From NCBI GenBank assembly GCA_000247545.1, contig CP003316.1, forward strand, positions 2,372,034 to 2,436,033: a stretch of DNA of 64,000 nucleotides. Direction: 5' to 3'. The notes below the pieces were generated by a model that saw only the letters and a list, made by a program, of their open reading frames with translations, ran no database searches and was not told the origin of the DNA. Below are positions 37,150 to 46,748 of the stretch, one piece after another (the stretch's first letter is position 1; every line of letters starts with the position of its first letter). Made by a program: the position numbers and the translations under genes. Source of the stretch: Pyrobaculum oguniense TE7 (GTDB lineage Archaea > Thermoproteota > Thermoprotei > Thermoproteales > Thermoproteaceae).

Positions 37150-37542
37150 CCCCGCCAAAACCTCCCTTGTCGTTTTTGTCAAGTCCATTCCTAGCGCTTT
37201 TTCTAGAGGCACCGCCACGGCCTCCTCGGCATCGCCCCCAGCCCTCGGCTCCGCATCGCCCACAACCTCTACCCGGTACACTAGGATAACGAAGTGGTAC
37301 CTCACCTCGCCCCCCTCCGCCTCGATGTACTCCACCGGCCGCAGAAAACCCACAACCCTCCCCGTTAGGCCAGTCTCCTCCTTCAGCTCTCTCAACACGG
37401 CGTCTTCTAGCCTCTCGCCGAGCTCCACATGGCCGCCGGGCAAGCTCCATCGCCCTGGGTTCGGCGGATATTTTCGCTTGATAAGCACGATCCTCCCGTC
37501 CTTAACGGCAACGGCAGCTACGGCGACTCTAGGCCCCTTCAT
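37132..37542 (-). CDS. Nudix hydrolase, ADP-ribose pyrophosphatase-like
   Basis: A 136-residue protein that hydrolyses a nucleoside diphosphate linked to another moiety. The Nudix box GX5EX7REUXEEXGU is complete at about residue 36-58 (GGHVELGERLEDAV, then LRELKEETGL). The N-terminal strand PGRWSLPGGHVELG resembles ADP-ribose pyrophosphatases, but substrate choice is not certain from this. Start ATG 37542, with no clear TATA box. Convergent with proC. Confidence 0.9.
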   Translation of the reverse strand: MKGPRVAVAAVAVKDGRIVLIKRKYPPNPGRWSLPGGHVELGERLEDAVLRELKEETGLTGRVVGFLRPVEYIEAEGGEVRYHFVILVYRVEVVGDAEPRAGGDAEEAVAVPLEKALGMDLTKTTREVLAGLLPQL

Positions 37543-37590
37543 CGCTGTGGTTTGATTTAATGTTTTTAAGCTCTTTCCTCAAAGTCGCCC

Positions 37591-38706
37591 ATGTTTGACA
37601 AGATTAAGCCAATGACTGTGGGACAGGAGAGGGCGGTAAACGTCTTAAAAGACCCAGAAAACGAGTTAATCGGGCTATTTGGCCCCACGGGTACTGGAAA
37701 GTCTCTTCTGAGCATCGCCTACGGGATCTGGGCTGTGGAGAACGGGAGGGCGAAGAGGTTTATCATAGCGAGGCCGATTGTTGACGTCGCGACAGGTGAG
37801 GTCCTCACCCCGGAGAAGCTCGGCGAGATGTATTACAAGATTGCTGCGGCGTACCTCGAGGACATCCTCGGTCCCTACGCCGATAGGGAGTATATCGAAA
37901 AGTTGATAAAGGAGGAAAAGGTCGTCGTGACGGACGTCTCCTACCTCAGGGGGCGTACCTTTGACGAGAGTGTGATCTTCCTAGACGATGCCCAGAACGT
38001 GAGGCCTGAGAGCGCCGCCGAGATTTTAATCCGGCTGGGGCGGGGTAGCCGGCTCATAGTGGCGGGCGATCCCATCTTCCAGAAGCCCACAGACGCCGAG
38101 AAGGACGGCGCAACGCTCCTCCGCGAGGCCCTCCTAGGCGAGGAGAGAGCCGAGGTGGTGGACTTAGGAGTTAAGGATATTGTGAGGCCGGGGGCAAGGC
38201 GGGGGATAAAACTCGCTCTGGAGTTGAGGATGAGGAAGAGGCAACTCTCCGAGGCTGAGCGATACATCTACGAGACGGCTAGGATCTTCGCACCCGACGC
38301 CGATATCATAACTGCCGTCGAGTTTAGGGCAGACAAAGACTCCTTAGGTATAAGAGGCGACAATGTCCCTGATGCCGTCATCGTGGTTAAGGAGGGCCAG
38401 CTGGGCAGAGTGGTTGGCCGCGGCGGAGAGCGTATTAAGACCATAGAGGGGGAGGCGGGCGCGAGGCTTAGGTTGTTGGAGATGTCTCTTGATTTTAAGC
38501 AGTGGGTGAGGGCAGTCCACCCAGTAGGCTGGATTTCTAAGCACATCGTCGACGCCGACTTTGCAGGCCCCGAGCTACAGATCCAGGTCAGGAGAAGCGA
38601 GTTCGGCGCGTTTATAGGCCAGAGGGGGGCGTACATTAGGTTGATAGACCGCGTCTTTAGGAAACTGCTGGGAATTGGGGTCCGCGCTGTCGAAGCTGAG
38701 GAATAG
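37591..38706 (+). CDS. PhoH-like ATPase fused to two KH domains
   Basis: A 371-residue protein. Residues 1-205 are a PhoH-type P-loop ATPase (Walker A FGPTGTGKSLLS near residue 30-41, Walker B VIFLDDAQNV near 128-137). Residues about 262-300 form a KH domain with the GxxG loop GRGGERIK. The last 45 residues form a second KH module (GAFIGQRGAYIRLIDRVFRK) in the tandem KH order of NusA. PhoH ATPase plus tandem KH suggests an RNA-dependent ATPase, perhaps a helicase. Start ATG 37591. Neighbours are proC/Nudix and the alcohol dehydrogenase; no operon partner is evident. Confidence 0.82.
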   Translation: MFDKIKPMTVGQERAVNVLKDPENELIGLFGPTGTGKSLLSIAYGIWAVENGRAKRFIIARPIVDVATGEVLTPEKLGEMYYKIAAAYLEDILGPYADREYIEKLIKEEKVVVTDVSYLRGRTFDESVIFLDDAQNVRPESAAEILIRLGRGSRLIVAGDPIFQKPTDAEKDGATLLREALLGEERAEVVDLGVKDIVRPGARRGIKLALELRMRKRQLSEAERYIYETARIFAPDADIITAVEFRADKDSLGIRGDNVPDAVIVVKEGQLGRVVGRGGERIKTIEGEAGARLRLLEMSLDFKQWVRAVHPVGWISKHIVDADFAGPELQIQVRRSEFGAFIGQRGAYIRLIDRVFRKLLGIGVRAVEAEE

Positions 38707-38736
38707 ATAAAAAACGTTCTTCCAGATCTAAACTCT

Positions 38737-39732
38737 GTGAAGGCCTACATTTTGAAAAAATTCAAGGAATTACCCATACTTTCAGACGTCGAAAAGCCTA
38801 AGGCCACGCCTGGGAGGGTTGTTGTTAGAGTAGTCGCCGCCGGTGTTTGTTACAGAGACCACCTGGCCTGGCAGGGGTTTCAAAAAGTGAAGCTTCCAAC
38901 TACGCCGGGGCATGAATTCGCCGGAGTAGTGGAGGAGGTCGGCGAAGGAGTGACCGAGTTTAAGCCCGGAGACGCCGTTGCTGGCATGATATTTGAATTC
39001 TGCGGCGAGTGCGAGTACTGCAGAACTGGGAGGGAGTACCTCTGCAGAAGCCGGAGGGTCTACGGCGAGGATCTGCCGGGGGCCTTCGCCGAGTACATAT
39101 CTGTAGACCGTAAGTCTCTGGTGAAGATCCCGCCAGGCGTGCCGTTTGAAGCCGCCTCATACGCAGCCTGCGTGTTGTCTACCATTGTCAGAGCTGTTAA
39201 AAAAATGGGCGTAGCGCCAGATAGGCAGATATTGGTAACTGGCGCAGGTGGTGGGGTGGGGATACACGCGGTTCAAGTAGCCAAAGCTTACGGCGCGAGG
39301 GTAGTGGCTGTGACAAGCCCCGCCAAGGCAGAGTTCGTCTCGAAATACGCAGACCACGTCGTGACTAACCGCGCATTTTCTGAAGAGGTGAAAAAGCTGG
39401 GCGGGGCGGAAGGAGCCATAGAGGCTGTTGGGGGGCCCACGCTGGAGCAGACGCTGAGGGCTTTGAACTGGGGCACCAAGGTGGCGCTTATAGGCAACGT
39501 CGACCCACAGCCAACGCCGGTGGCGCTTGGCTTGCTAATACTGAAAGAGATTGAGATACTGCCCGTGTTACAGGGAAGCAAGAGGGACTTAGAAGAGGCC
39601 TTGCAGCTTCTAGCCACCGGCGCGGTGAAGCCTGTCTATACAGTACACGGCTTTTCTGAGCTCCCAAGGCTCTTGGAGGAGACCCCCAGAGCCTCCCACC
39701 TGGGCAGGAGAGTGGTTAAGATTGGCAACTGA
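38737..39732 (+). CDS. zinc-dependent alcohol dehydrogenase (MDR superfamily)
   Basis: A 331-residue medium-chain dehydrogenase. Catalytic zinc ligands are Cys in AAGVCYRDH and His in PGHEFAG; the structural zinc cysteines are in CGECEYCRTGREYLC (about residues 89-103). The NAD(P) loop GAGGGVGIHAVQVAKAYG is near residue 170-187. The enzyme could be an alcohol dehydrogenase or an acryloyl/crotonyl-CoA reductase; archaeal members of that group look similar. Start GTG 38737, with a TATA-like run (38703-38712) upstream. Confidence 0.82.
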   Translation: MKAYILKKFKELPILSDVEKPKATPGRVVVRVVAAGVCYRDHLAWQGFQKVKLPTTPGHEFAGVVEEVGEGVTEFKPGDAVAGMIFEFCGECEYCRTGREYLCRSRRVYGEDLPGAFAEYISVDRKSLVKIPPGVPFEAASYAACVLSTIVRAVKKMGVAPDRQILVTGAGGGVGIHAVQVAKAYGARVVAVTSPAKAEFVSKYADHVVTNRAFSEEVKKLGGAEGAIEAVGGPTLEQTLRALNWGTKVALIGNVDPQPTPVALGLLILKEIEILPVLQGSKRDLEEALQLLATGAVKPVYTVHGFSELPRLLEETPRASHLGRRVVKIGN

Positions 39733-39805
39733 CGCCTCTACGCCTCAGCCAGGTATATAGAATCACAGCGGCTAGCAACGCCAAGGCCACTACGGTGTCC
39801 GCCAT
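39716..39805 (-). CDS. tiny single-helix membrane protein
   Basis: A 29-codon frame starting at ATG 39805, overlapping the epimerase gene's end by 16 bases. It has one hydrophobic helix (about residues 5-18) followed by a basic tail, RRRGVSCQS. Such coupling suggests a real downstream gene. It is too short for certainty. Confidence 0.35.
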   Translation of the reverse strand: MADTVVALALLAAVILYTWLRRRGVSCQS

Positions 39806-40734
39806 AGCTCCCCGGCGAGGTCCTCGGCGGTCTTTCGCACCGCCTCGGCGCTTGTCATCGCCGGCTTCCAGCCAGTGAGTTTTAAGAGCTTGTTGATAGA
39901 GAGGGTCATGTACTTCACATCCCCAGGCCACCCCCTCCCATCTGGAGTTGTAGGGATAAGCTTTATTTCAGGCTTGAGGCCAAGGACTTCGGCCACTATT
40001 TGGGCGATGTCTAGCACTCTAACGGCGTCAACATTTCCGACGTTCAGCGCCAAGAACGGCTCGCCCATCTCCTCGAATTTCCTCCACGCAAGGAGCGTGG
40101 CGTCCACGGCATCTTTTATATAGAGGTAGCTCTTCCTCTGTGTCCCGTCTCCGAGAACTTCGAGGACGTTTGGGTTCTTCTTCAGCTTCATAATGAAGTC
40201 GTATATGACGCCGTGCCTCAGCCTCGGCCCAACAATATTGGCGTAGCGGATTGCCAGACAGCGAATGCCGTAGAGCCGGGCGTAGGTTCCGCACATGATC
40301 TCGCCAGCCGCCTTTGCAGCGCCGTATACCGAGATAGGCCTAAGCGGCTCCTCCTCCGGGGTGGGCAGAACTTGGGCGTCGCCGTACACCGTGGAAGAGG
40401 AGGCAAACACCACGGTCCTCACCCCCGTCTGCCTCGCCCACTCTAAGACGTTGAACGTTGCCAACACGTTTTCGTTAAAGTGGACGGAGGGCTCCGTAGT
40501 GGAGATCCTGACCTCCGGATTCGCCGCGAAGTGGAAGACGACATCCCCCCTGATCCCCACACCCCAGTCCCTTTCCTTTAGATCCCTTACGTGGAACTCG
40601 GCAGACTTGTTCACTAACTCCCTCCTGCCGCTGGATAAGTTGTCAACAACCACCACCTCGTGGCCCTCCTCGACGAGTCTATCCACGATGTGGCTACCTA
40701 TAAAGCCGGCTCCGCCCGTCACTACAATTTTCAT
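39790..40734 (-). CDS. NAD-dependent sugar nucleotide epimerase/dehydratase (GalE-like)
   Basis: A 314-residue extended SDR. The NAD loop TGGAGFIGSHIVDRL is near residue 6-20, the serine/threonine of SSSTVYG near 111-117 and the active-site Tyr-x3-Lys in YGAAKAAGE near 134-142. Likely a UDP-glucose 4-epimerase, though UDP-glucuronate-type epimerases look alike. It is last in line on the strand after aroA (gap 17 bases), but with its own AT-rich stretch upstream, so linkage to the aromatic operon is uncertain. Confidence 0.85.
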   Translation of the reverse strand: MKIVVTGGAGFIGSHIVDRLVEEGHEVVVVDNLSSGRRELVNKSAEFHVRDLKERDWGVGIRGDVVFHFAANPEVRISTTEPSVHFNENVLATFNVLEWARQTGVRTVVFASSSTVYGDAQVLPTPEEEPLRPISVYGAAKAAGEIMCGTYARLYGIRCLAIRYANIVGPRLRHGVIYDFIMKLKKNPNVLEVLGDGTQRKSYLYIKDAVDATLLAWRKFEEMGEPFLALNVGNVDAVRVLDIAQIVAEVLGLKPEIKLIPTTPDGRGWPGDVKYMTLSINKLLKLTGWKPAMTSAEAVRKTAEDLAGELWRTP

Positions 40735-40751
40735 AACACCGCCTTAGGCCG

Positions 40752-41948
40752 TTATTTAAAGTATAAAACCGCCGACGGCCAGCTCTTGGCAACTGGGCTA
40801 ATGTCATCTACACAACCGCCGACGGCCTTAGCCGCGGCCATGGCCATGAGGCCGATCCTGTGGTCGCCGCTGGAGGAGAAGCGGACATCGCGGCGCCTAG
40901 GCGGGCCCTTTATGTACAGGACGCCGCCCTCATATCTCGCGTCGACCCCCAGCCTCCACAACACGTCAAGCACAGTGGCTACCCTGTCGCTCTCCTTGAA
41001 ACGCAAGTGCTCAACCCCCCGTATGGCCGACTGCTCCTCCACCATCGCCGCAGCCAACGCCACCGGCATGACGAGGTCGGGGTTGCCGCCTAGATCCACG
41101 TCCACTCCCTTGGTGAATCCGCCCCACGCCTCGACGTAGCCATCGCCGTAGGCAATATCGGCGCCCATAGACTTGAATATGTCTAGAACAACGGCGTCGA
41201 GCTTCGCGACAGCGCCTTCGAGGCGGACCTTCCCGCCAGTGGCGAGGCCGGCCACTAGGAGGAAGGAGGCAAGGCTTAGATCGCCCGGCACGTCCACAGT
41301 GCCGGGGCTTCTCAGCCCGCCCTCGACAACCACTTCGTCGCCCATCGAAACCTCTGCGCCAAAGAGCCTCAACACATCTGCGGTAGCCTCGACGAAGCTC
41401 CAGGACTTCCTCTCCCCTTTCGGCACAACAACGCCGCCGTCACCAGCAGCGGCGAGGAACATAAGACCTGAGATATACTGCGAAGAAACGTCGGCCTTGA
41501 TCTCAACCCGAAACCGCCCCAGCCGCCTCCCCTCAATCACCACCGCACCCGGCAACTTAGACACGGAGACGAGCCTCCTCAACACCTCCACTAGCTCATC
41601 GATGGGCCTCCCCCTGAGGGTGCCGCCGAAGTACACTGCCGTGAGTCCTGGAATGCCGGCGTATACAGCCACCGCGGTCCTCAGGGTGAAGCCGCTCTCC
41701 ATCACGTTGAAGGCCCTGTACTTGTCGGGCTCCCTCTTCGAGACAACCGCCGTGCCCCCCCTCAGCGTTATAGAGGCAATTGGCTGTATAGCCCTAACCA
41801 TCGCTACCACGTCGTCGCTCCACTCAAGACCCCTCACCACGGTCTCCCCCTCGGCCAACGCGCTTGCCAGCAGTAGGCGCTGTGAGTATGGCTTAGAAGG
41901 GGGCAGGGGGAATCTCCCCACGAGACGCCCCGCCTCAATACACAACAT
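40752..41948 (-). CDS. aroA: EPSP synthase (3-phosphoshikimate 1-carboxyvinyltransferase)
   Basis: Transfers enolpyruvyl from PEP to shikimate-3-phosphate. The open frame extends to 42161, but ATG 41948 gives the correct start ([24 protein letters not shown]); 398 residues. PPSKPYSQR corresponds to the substrate-binding PPSKS-x3-R. The later [10 protein letters not shown] motif supplies Lys/Glu/Arg of the phosphate and PEP site. It overlaps the end of aroB by 14 bases, so expression is coupled. Part of a five-gene aromatic cluster on the minus strand. Confidence 0.95.
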   Translation of the reverse strand: MLCIEAGRLVGRFPLPPSKPYSQRLLLASALAEGETVVRGLEWSDDVVAMVRAIQPIASITLRGGTAVVSKREPDKYRAFNVMESGFTLRTAVAVYAGIPGLTAVYFGGTLRGRPIDELVEVLRRLVSVSKLPGAVVIEGRRLGRFRVEIKADVSSQYISGLMFLAAAGDGGVVVPKGERKSWSFVEATADVLRLFGAEVSMGDEVVVEGGLRSPGTVDVPGDLSLASFLLVAGLATGGKVRLEGAVAKLDAVVLDIFKSMGADIAYGDGYVEAWGGFTKGVDVDLGGNPDLVMPVALAAAMVEEQSAIRGVEHLRFKESDRVATVLDVLWRLGVDARYEGGVLYIKGPPRRRDVRFSSSGDHRIGLMAMAAAKAVGGCVDDISPVAKSWPSAVLYFK

Positions 41949-42954
41949 AGCGAAGCGCCTTAGCCGCCTCCTCCGGCTTAACTCTCTCCAAAACCCACTT
42001 CCCCACCCTAACCACAAGGGGCATGTATATGTAGTCGCCCCTCCTCTTCTTGTCGTAGAGGAGTAGTCTCCTCGCCTTCTCCAATTCAGAGTCGCCTGGC
42101 TTAACCGCCGTGGGGAGGCCGAAAGAGGAGAGGAGAGCCTTAATCTCCTCAACCATTCCATCTTTGAGGTACCCCATTTCCGCCGAAAGGTGAGCCTCAG
42201 CTACGATGCCCACGGCAACGGCCTCTCCGTGCAGAAGCCCCAGCACCCGCTCAACGGCGTGGCCCACCGTGTGGCCCACGTTGAGGACATTTCTAATCCC
42301 CCTCTCCTCGAACTCATCCGCCTCAACCACAGAGGCCTTAATTCTAAGAGAGCGGTACACCGCCTGCTTGAGGGCCTCCTCTTCCCTCCTCAGCAGACGA
42401 GACACGTTTTCACGAAGCCAGCTGTAGAACTCGCCGTCGAGAGCCACTCCGTATTTCACCACTTCGGCGAAGGCCGATCTGTACACCCTCTCGGGCAGCG
42501 TCTCCACCCATCTCAAGTCGCAGAGGATAGCCGAGGGCTGATAGAAGACCCCCACCAAGTTCTTCACGTGGCCCCAATCAACCGCCCCCTTCCCACCCAG
42601 CGCTGCATCCACCATGGCCAGCAGAGTGGTGGGCACCTGGACGAGGCGGATGCCCCTCATGAACGTCCCCGCGGCGAAGGTTGCCAAGTCTAAAAGCGCC
42701 CCTCCACCCACAGCCACCAATGTTGTGGACCGGTCGGCCCCCACTTCGTAGAGGAACTTATACACTTGGGTAAGCGCATCGAGGCTCTTCACCCCCTCAC
42801 CTCCCTTGAGGACTAGGGCGGGCGCGCCTGGAAGAGGGTTCTCTAAGCCCTCCTCTATGAGAACCACAGCCCTCTCGGCGTAGTCGCCGTAGGGCAGTCC
42901 CTTCCCAACCACTACTTCGGTGACGCCTCTGCTGTGTCTGTAGTAGAATCTCAT
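41935..42954 (-). CDS. aroB: 3-dehydroquinate synthase
   Basis: Cyclises DAHP to 3-dehydroquinate with NAD and zinc or cobalt; 339 residues, somewhat short. Marks: [19 protein letters not shown] near residue 80-98, [16 protein letters not shown] near residue 119-134 and the metal-binding His residues in [11 protein letters not shown] near residue 227-237. Presence of this true AroB, together with DAHP synthase and transketolase, shows the classical E4P-based route rather than the ADH/DHQ synthase II route of many euryarchaea. Confidence 0.95.
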   Translation of the reverse strand: MRFYYRHSRGVTEVVVGKGLPYGDYAERAVVLIEEGLENPLPGAPALVLKGGEGVKSLDALTQVYKFLYEVGADRSTTLVAVGGGALLDLATFAAGTFMRGIRLVQVPTTLLAMVDAALGGKGAVDWGHVKNLVGVFYQPSAILCDLRWVETLPERVYRSAFAEVVKYGVALDGEFYSWLRENVSRLLRREEEALKQAVYRSLRIKASVVEADEFEERGIRNVLNVGHTVGHAVERVLGLLHGEAVAVGIVAEAHLSAEMGYLKDGMVEEIKALLSSFGLPTAVKPGDSELEKARRLLLYDKKRRGDYIYMPLVVRVGKWVLERVKPEEAAKALRYVVY

Positions 42955-43895
42955 TTTAGCTTTACCAGCTCCTCTGCCCTGGCCGCTATATTCTCCGGCG
43001 TGAGGCCGAAGTACTGGTACAACTCCTGTGGGCTCTTCGCGGTCCTCCCATAAGACTTGAGACCCATTATGGCCATTTTGGTAGGCCTTGTCTGGGATAG
43101 GTACTCCGCCACCGCCGAGCCGAATCCGCCGTAGACCATGTGCTCCTCGACTGTGAGGACGGCGCCTGTGGCAGAGGCGTATTTCTCAACCGCCGCATAG
43201 TCAAGAGGCTTCACTGACGGGAAGTGGATAACAGCCGCAGATATCCCCCTATCTCTCAACAACTGCGCCGCCTCTATGGCGAAGGGCAACACCACACCTG
43301 TGGTAAAAATTGCGACGTCTGACCCGTCGAATACGACGTAGGCCTTGCCCACCTCGAACCTATCGTACAGCTCGCAAGTGGACGGGATGTGGAAGTCTCT
43401 GCCTACCCTTATGTAAACAGGGCCCTTGAGAGCCGCAGAAGCTGTCACGACTCTGTAAACCTCGCAAGAATCCGCCGGCGCTAGCACTGTGAAGTTTTGC
43501 AAAACTCTGAAAAGCGCTATGTCCTCCAGCGCCTGGTGTGAAGGCCCGTCGTAGGCATCTGCAAACCCGGCATGGGTCCCCACGAGGCGCACAGGTAGCG
43601 CCATCCTGTCTACTGAATTCCTTGCCTGCTCCCACGCCCTGGTCATAAACGCGGCGAAAGTCAAGGCGTAGGGCATAAACCCAGCCAAGGCAAGACCCGC
43701 CGCTATCCCCACTAATGACTGCTCTGCAATGCCGACGTTGAAAAACCGCTCAGGGTGCCTCTCGGCGAAGAATTTAGCCCTTGTGGTCTCCCCGGTGTCA
43801 GCCACAAGCACGACGACGTCTTTTCTTAAATCGCCGAGGTCTGCCAAGGCCTTGCCTAAGGCGTCTCTCGGGGTTAGCGACCCTATGTCTAGCAT
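42951..43895 (-). CDS. transketolase, C-terminal subunit
   Basis: A 314-residue protein equal to the pyrimidine and C-terminal domains of transketolase. The conserved stretch near residue 50-70 has [20 protein letters not shown] with the catalytic Glu for thiamine diphosphate. Many archaea split transketolase into two genes; the N-terminal half is the next gene upstream, overlapping by 7 bases. It supplies erythrose-4-phosphate for DAHP synthase, fitting the aromatic neighbourhood. Overlaps aroB by 4 bases. Confidence 0.93.
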   Translation of the reverse strand: MLDIGSLTPRDALGKALADLGDLRKDVVVLVADTGETTRAKFFAERHPERFFNVGIAEQSLVGIAAGLALAGFMPYALTFAAFMTRAWEQARNSVDRMALPVRLVGTHAGFADAYDGPSHQALEDIALFRVLQNFTVLAPADSCEVYRVVTASAALKGPVYIRVGRDFHIPSTCELYDRFEVGKAYVVFDGSDVAIFTTGVVLPFAIEAAQLLRDRGISAAVIHFPSVKPLDYAAVEKYASATGAVLTVEEHMVYGGFGSAVAEYLSQTRPTKMAIMGLKSYGRTAKSPQELYQYFGLTPENIAARAEELVKLK

Positions 43896-44695
43896 ATGTT
43901 CCCAGCGTATTTTAACGCGTCGTCTCTGGAAAGCCTCTGCTTCGCCGTGTCCTCTATGGCGGGCACCCCCTTCCCCCTCACAGTCTTGGCAATAATCACA
44001 GCAGGCCTCTCGCTCTTCTCAGCCCTCTCCAGAGCAGATATCAGCTGGTTAACATCATGCCCGTTGACCTCGAACACCTCGAAGCCGAGGGATTTAAACC
44101 TCCCGGCGAGGTCGCCCTTCCTCAAGACCTCCTCGCTGTGGCCGTCTAGTTGCACGCCGTTTAGATCTACAATAGTGACTAGGTTTGTGAGGTTGTAGTG
44201 CGCCGCCACGGCGAAGGACTCCCAGCTCTGCCCCTCGTCCAGCTCCCCGTCGCCGACCACAAGGTAGACCCGGCCTCTCTCCCCCTTCAACCTCAACCCC
44301 AGGGCAAGGCCGACGGCGAGGCTTATTCCCTGGCCCAGCGAGCCGGAATTAGGCACATCCACGAAGGGGGTGTCAACCTCGGGGTGGTTCTGAAGCCTGC
44401 TACCCAAGCTACCGGTCTCCCTCAGCTCGTCGAGTGTTAGGTATCCCATGGCTGCTGCGAGCGCATACACGGCGTGGATCGCATGCCCCTTTGAAAGGAC
44501 GAAGTAATTCCTATTGTGGGCCCCATTTCCCACGTTGAATTTAACCCTGCCGGTGCCGTATAGCGCCGCCACTATCTCCATTACAGACAACGAAGAGCCC
44601 AGGTGAATACCTGGATCGTAGCCGGCCATCAACACCACGTACCTCCTAGCCTTGCAAACCAGTTGGTCTAGCTCCGAAACCCCCCCTCTTTCCAC
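43889..44695 (-). CDS. transketolase, N-terminal subunit
   Basis: A 268-residue protein equal to the thiamine diphosphate-binding domain. The GDGELDEGQSWE motif near residue 147-158, then NLVTIVDLNG, is the cofactor signature with the metal-binding Asp and Asn. Start codon is GTG 44695; a TATA-like GGTTAAATACTG (44748-44738 on the minus strand) lies upstream, with a G-rich stretch (44713-44698) that may serve as ribosome-binding site. It leads the tkt-aroB-aroA operon. Confidence 0.92.
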   Translation of the reverse strand: MERGGVSELDQLVCKARRYVVLMAGYDPGIHLGSSLSVMEIVAALYGTGRVKFNVGNGAHNRNYFVLSKGHAIHAVYALAAAMGYLTLDELRETGSLGSRLQNHPEVDTPFVDVPNSGSLGQGISLAVGLALGLRLKGERGRVYLVVGDGELDEGQSWESFAVAAHYNLTNLVTIVDLNGVQLDGHSEEVLRKGDLAGRFKSLGFEVFEVNGHDVNQLISALERAEKSERPAVIIAKTVRGKGVPAIEDTAKQRLSRDDALKYAGNIC

Positions 44696-44792
44696 CCCGA
44701 CAGCGCGTACCCCTGATGCATAGGCTAAGAAAAGAGGCAGTATTTAACCTTTGACACAATGTGTATCTAAAAATAGGACCAGTTTTTACTTC

Positions 44793-45737
44793 ATGGATCT
44801 ATTGAGAAACGTTGAGGAGGTGGTTACCAAAGAGGAGTTGCTAAATATGAAAGGCGGGTTGGCGTATCTTGGCTTTGAGCCCCTGTGGCCTATACACGTA
44901 GGCTGGCTGGTCTGGGCGTACAAGCTGGCGGAGCTGAAAGAGGCGGGATTCGACGTGGTGATCCTCGTGGCAACTTGGCACGCCTGGGTTAACGACAAGG
45001 GGGATATAAGCCAGCTGAGGGCCCACGGGGAGAAGGTGATAGCGGTGCTCGATAAAATAGCCAAGTTCAGGTACGTCTACGGCGACGAGATAGCCAAGGA
45101 TCCACGATACTGGGAGCTGGTGATGAGGATCGCCAAGGAGACCTCCCTTGCGAGGATTAGGCGGGCCACGCCGATTATGGGTAGGCGGGCTGAAGAGGTG
45201 GAGCTCGACTTCTCAAAGCTACTCTACCCAGTGATGCAGGTAGCAGACATCTTCTACCTGGGGGTAGACGTGGCGGTGGGAGGGATGGACCAGCGGAGGG
45301 CGCACATGCTTGCCCGTGACGTGGCTGAGAAGCTCGGCTTCAAAAAGCCGGTCGCCATCCACACGCCGATAATAACCTCGTTGTCGGGGACAGGCAGGAT
45401 GGAGGGGACCCATAGGGAGATCGACGAGGCCTACGCCCTTTTTAAAATGAGTAAGTCCAAGCCCCAGAGCGCCATATTCATTACAGACGGAGAAGAGGAG
45501 GTGAGGAACAAGATATGGGCGGCGTTCTGCCCGCCTAGAGAAATTAAGTTCAACCCGGTTTTCGAAATAGCGGCCTACCTGCTGATACCGTATCACGGCC
45601 CACTCGAGGTAGGAGGACGTAGGTACGACGACAAGAGCGCCTTGGAAAAAGATTACCAATCAGGAGTGGTCACTCCGCAACAGCTAAAGGAGGCGGTGGC
45701 CGCCTCCCTCGTCGCCCTTCTGCAGAAGTTGAAGTAA
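44793..45737 (+). CDS. tyrS: tyrosyl-tRNA synthetase
   Basis: A 314-residue archaeal-type TyrRS. Active-site elements: YLGFEP near residue 24-29, then IHVGW in the place of HIGH, MQVADI with the Gln and Asp that bind tyrosine, VGGMDQRRAHMLAR and the KMSKS loop KMSKSKPQSAIF. The HIGH motif is unusually altered (HVGW). The open frame begins at 44751, but a TATA-like box (44765-44776) about 25 bases upstream favours ATG 44793. Twenty-four bases separate it from the DAHP synthase gene, so the two may be cotranscribed. TrpRS was considered and rejected. Confidence 0.88.
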   Translation: MDLLRNVEEVVTKEELLNMKGGLAYLGFEPLWPIHVGWLVWAYKLAELKEAGFDVVILVATWHAWVNDKGDISQLRAHGEKVIAVLDKIAKFRYVYGDEIAKDPRYWELVMRIAKETSLARIRRATPIMGRRAEEVELDFSKLLYPVMQVADIFYLGVDVAVGGMDQRRAHMLARDVAEKLGFKKPVAIHTPIITSLSGTGRMEGTHREIDEAYALFKMSKSKPQSAIFITDGEEEVRNKIWAAFCPPREIKFNPVFEIAAYLLIPYHGPLEVGGRRYDDKSALEKDYQSGVVTPQQLKEAVAASLVALLQKLK

Positions 45738-45761
45738 TATAAAACAGACGTCTTCGAATCT

Positions 45762-46748
45762 ATGCTCTACATAGTGGAGTCGTATCAGTCAGGAAAAGCC
45801 TTGAAAGAGGAAATAGAGTCGAGAGGAATCCCGGCGTGGTATGTAGAGCTCTGGGGGAACTATATAGTGGCGACGCCGCCTGGCACAAAAATAGACGGGC
45901 TGAGAACCCCAGTGAAGGCCGTGGTGGAGCTCAAAACCGACTACCAGCTGGTGTCGCGGCAGTGGAAGCGCGACCCCACCCCAGTTGTCATAGGAGATAG
46001 GGAGATAAGAGAGGGCAAGATATTCATAATCGCCGGCCCCTGTTCGGTAGAAACCGAGGAGCAGATACTGACCACAGCGCGTGCTGTCAAGGAGGCCGGC
46101 GCCGATGCCCTCCGCGGCGGGGCTTTTAAGCCTAGGACAAGCCCCTACACCTTCCAGGGACTCGGCGAGAGAGGGCTGATCCTCCTAGCAAAGGCCCGCG
46201 AAGCCACGGGACTGCCCATAACCACAGAGCTTATGGACCCCGAGGACCTGCCCCTCGTGGCTAAGTACGCCGACGCGATACAGGTAGGCGCCAGGAACAT
46301 GCAGAACTTCACCCTCTTGAAAAAGCTCGGCCGAGCGGGGAAGCCCATCTTGTTGAAGCGCGGCTTTGGAAACACAATAGACGAGTGGCTACTGGCCGCT
46401 GAGTACGTGGCCTTGCACGGCAACGGCAACATTGTGCTGGTGGAGCGCGGGATAAGGACTTATGACAAGACGCTTAGGTTCACCCTCGACGTCGGGGCCA
46501 TTGCATATGCCAAGCAACACACCCACCTCCCCGTAATCGGCGACCCAAGCCACCCAGCCGGGGACCGCAGATACGTCATACCCCTCGCCCTGGCCATACT
46601 CGCCGCCGGCGCCGATGGCCTCATCGTCGAGGTACACCCAGACCCAGACAAGGCGTGGAGCGATGCAAAGCAACAACTCACCTTCCAACAGTTCGAAGAA
46701 CTCGTAGCCAAGGCGAAGGCGCTGGCCAAAGCTCTGGGAAAAGACTAG
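45762..46748 (+). CDS. aroF: DAHP synthase, type I-beta, with N-terminal regulatory-type domain
   Basis: First step of aromatic synthesis, joining PEP and erythrose-4-phosphate; 328 residues. The core begins near residue 88 (FIIAGPCSVETEEQ), with GADALRGGAFKPRTSPYTFQG, then KPILLKRGF and GDPSHPAG near residue 255-262, which holds metal and phosphate ligands. Residues 1-80 form a ferredoxin-like domain (LYIVESYQSGKALKEEIE), which in type I-beta enzymes binds feedback amino acids. The gene follows tyrS by 24 bases. Confidence 0.95.
   Translation: MLYIVESYQSGKALKEEIESRGIPAWYVELWGNYIVATPPGTKIDGLRTPVKAVVELKTDYQLVSRQWKRDPTPVVIGDREIREGKIFIIAGPCSVETEEQILTTARAVKEAGADALRGGAFKPRTSPYTFQGLGERGLILLAKAREATGLPITTELMDPEDLPLVAKYADAIQVGARNMQNFTLLKKLGRAGKPILLKRGFGNTIDEWLLAAEYVALHGNGNIVLVERGIRTYDKTLRFTLDVGAIAYAKQHTHLPVIGDPSHPAGDRRYVIPLALAILAAGADGLIVEVHPDPDKAWSDAKQQLTFQQFEELVAKAKALAKALGKD

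Noticed and set aside
44751..45737. TrpRS for the aminoacyl-tRNA synthetase gene
   Set aside because: YLGFEP, MQVADI and VGGMDQR are TyrRS features, and the chain is of TyrRS length.
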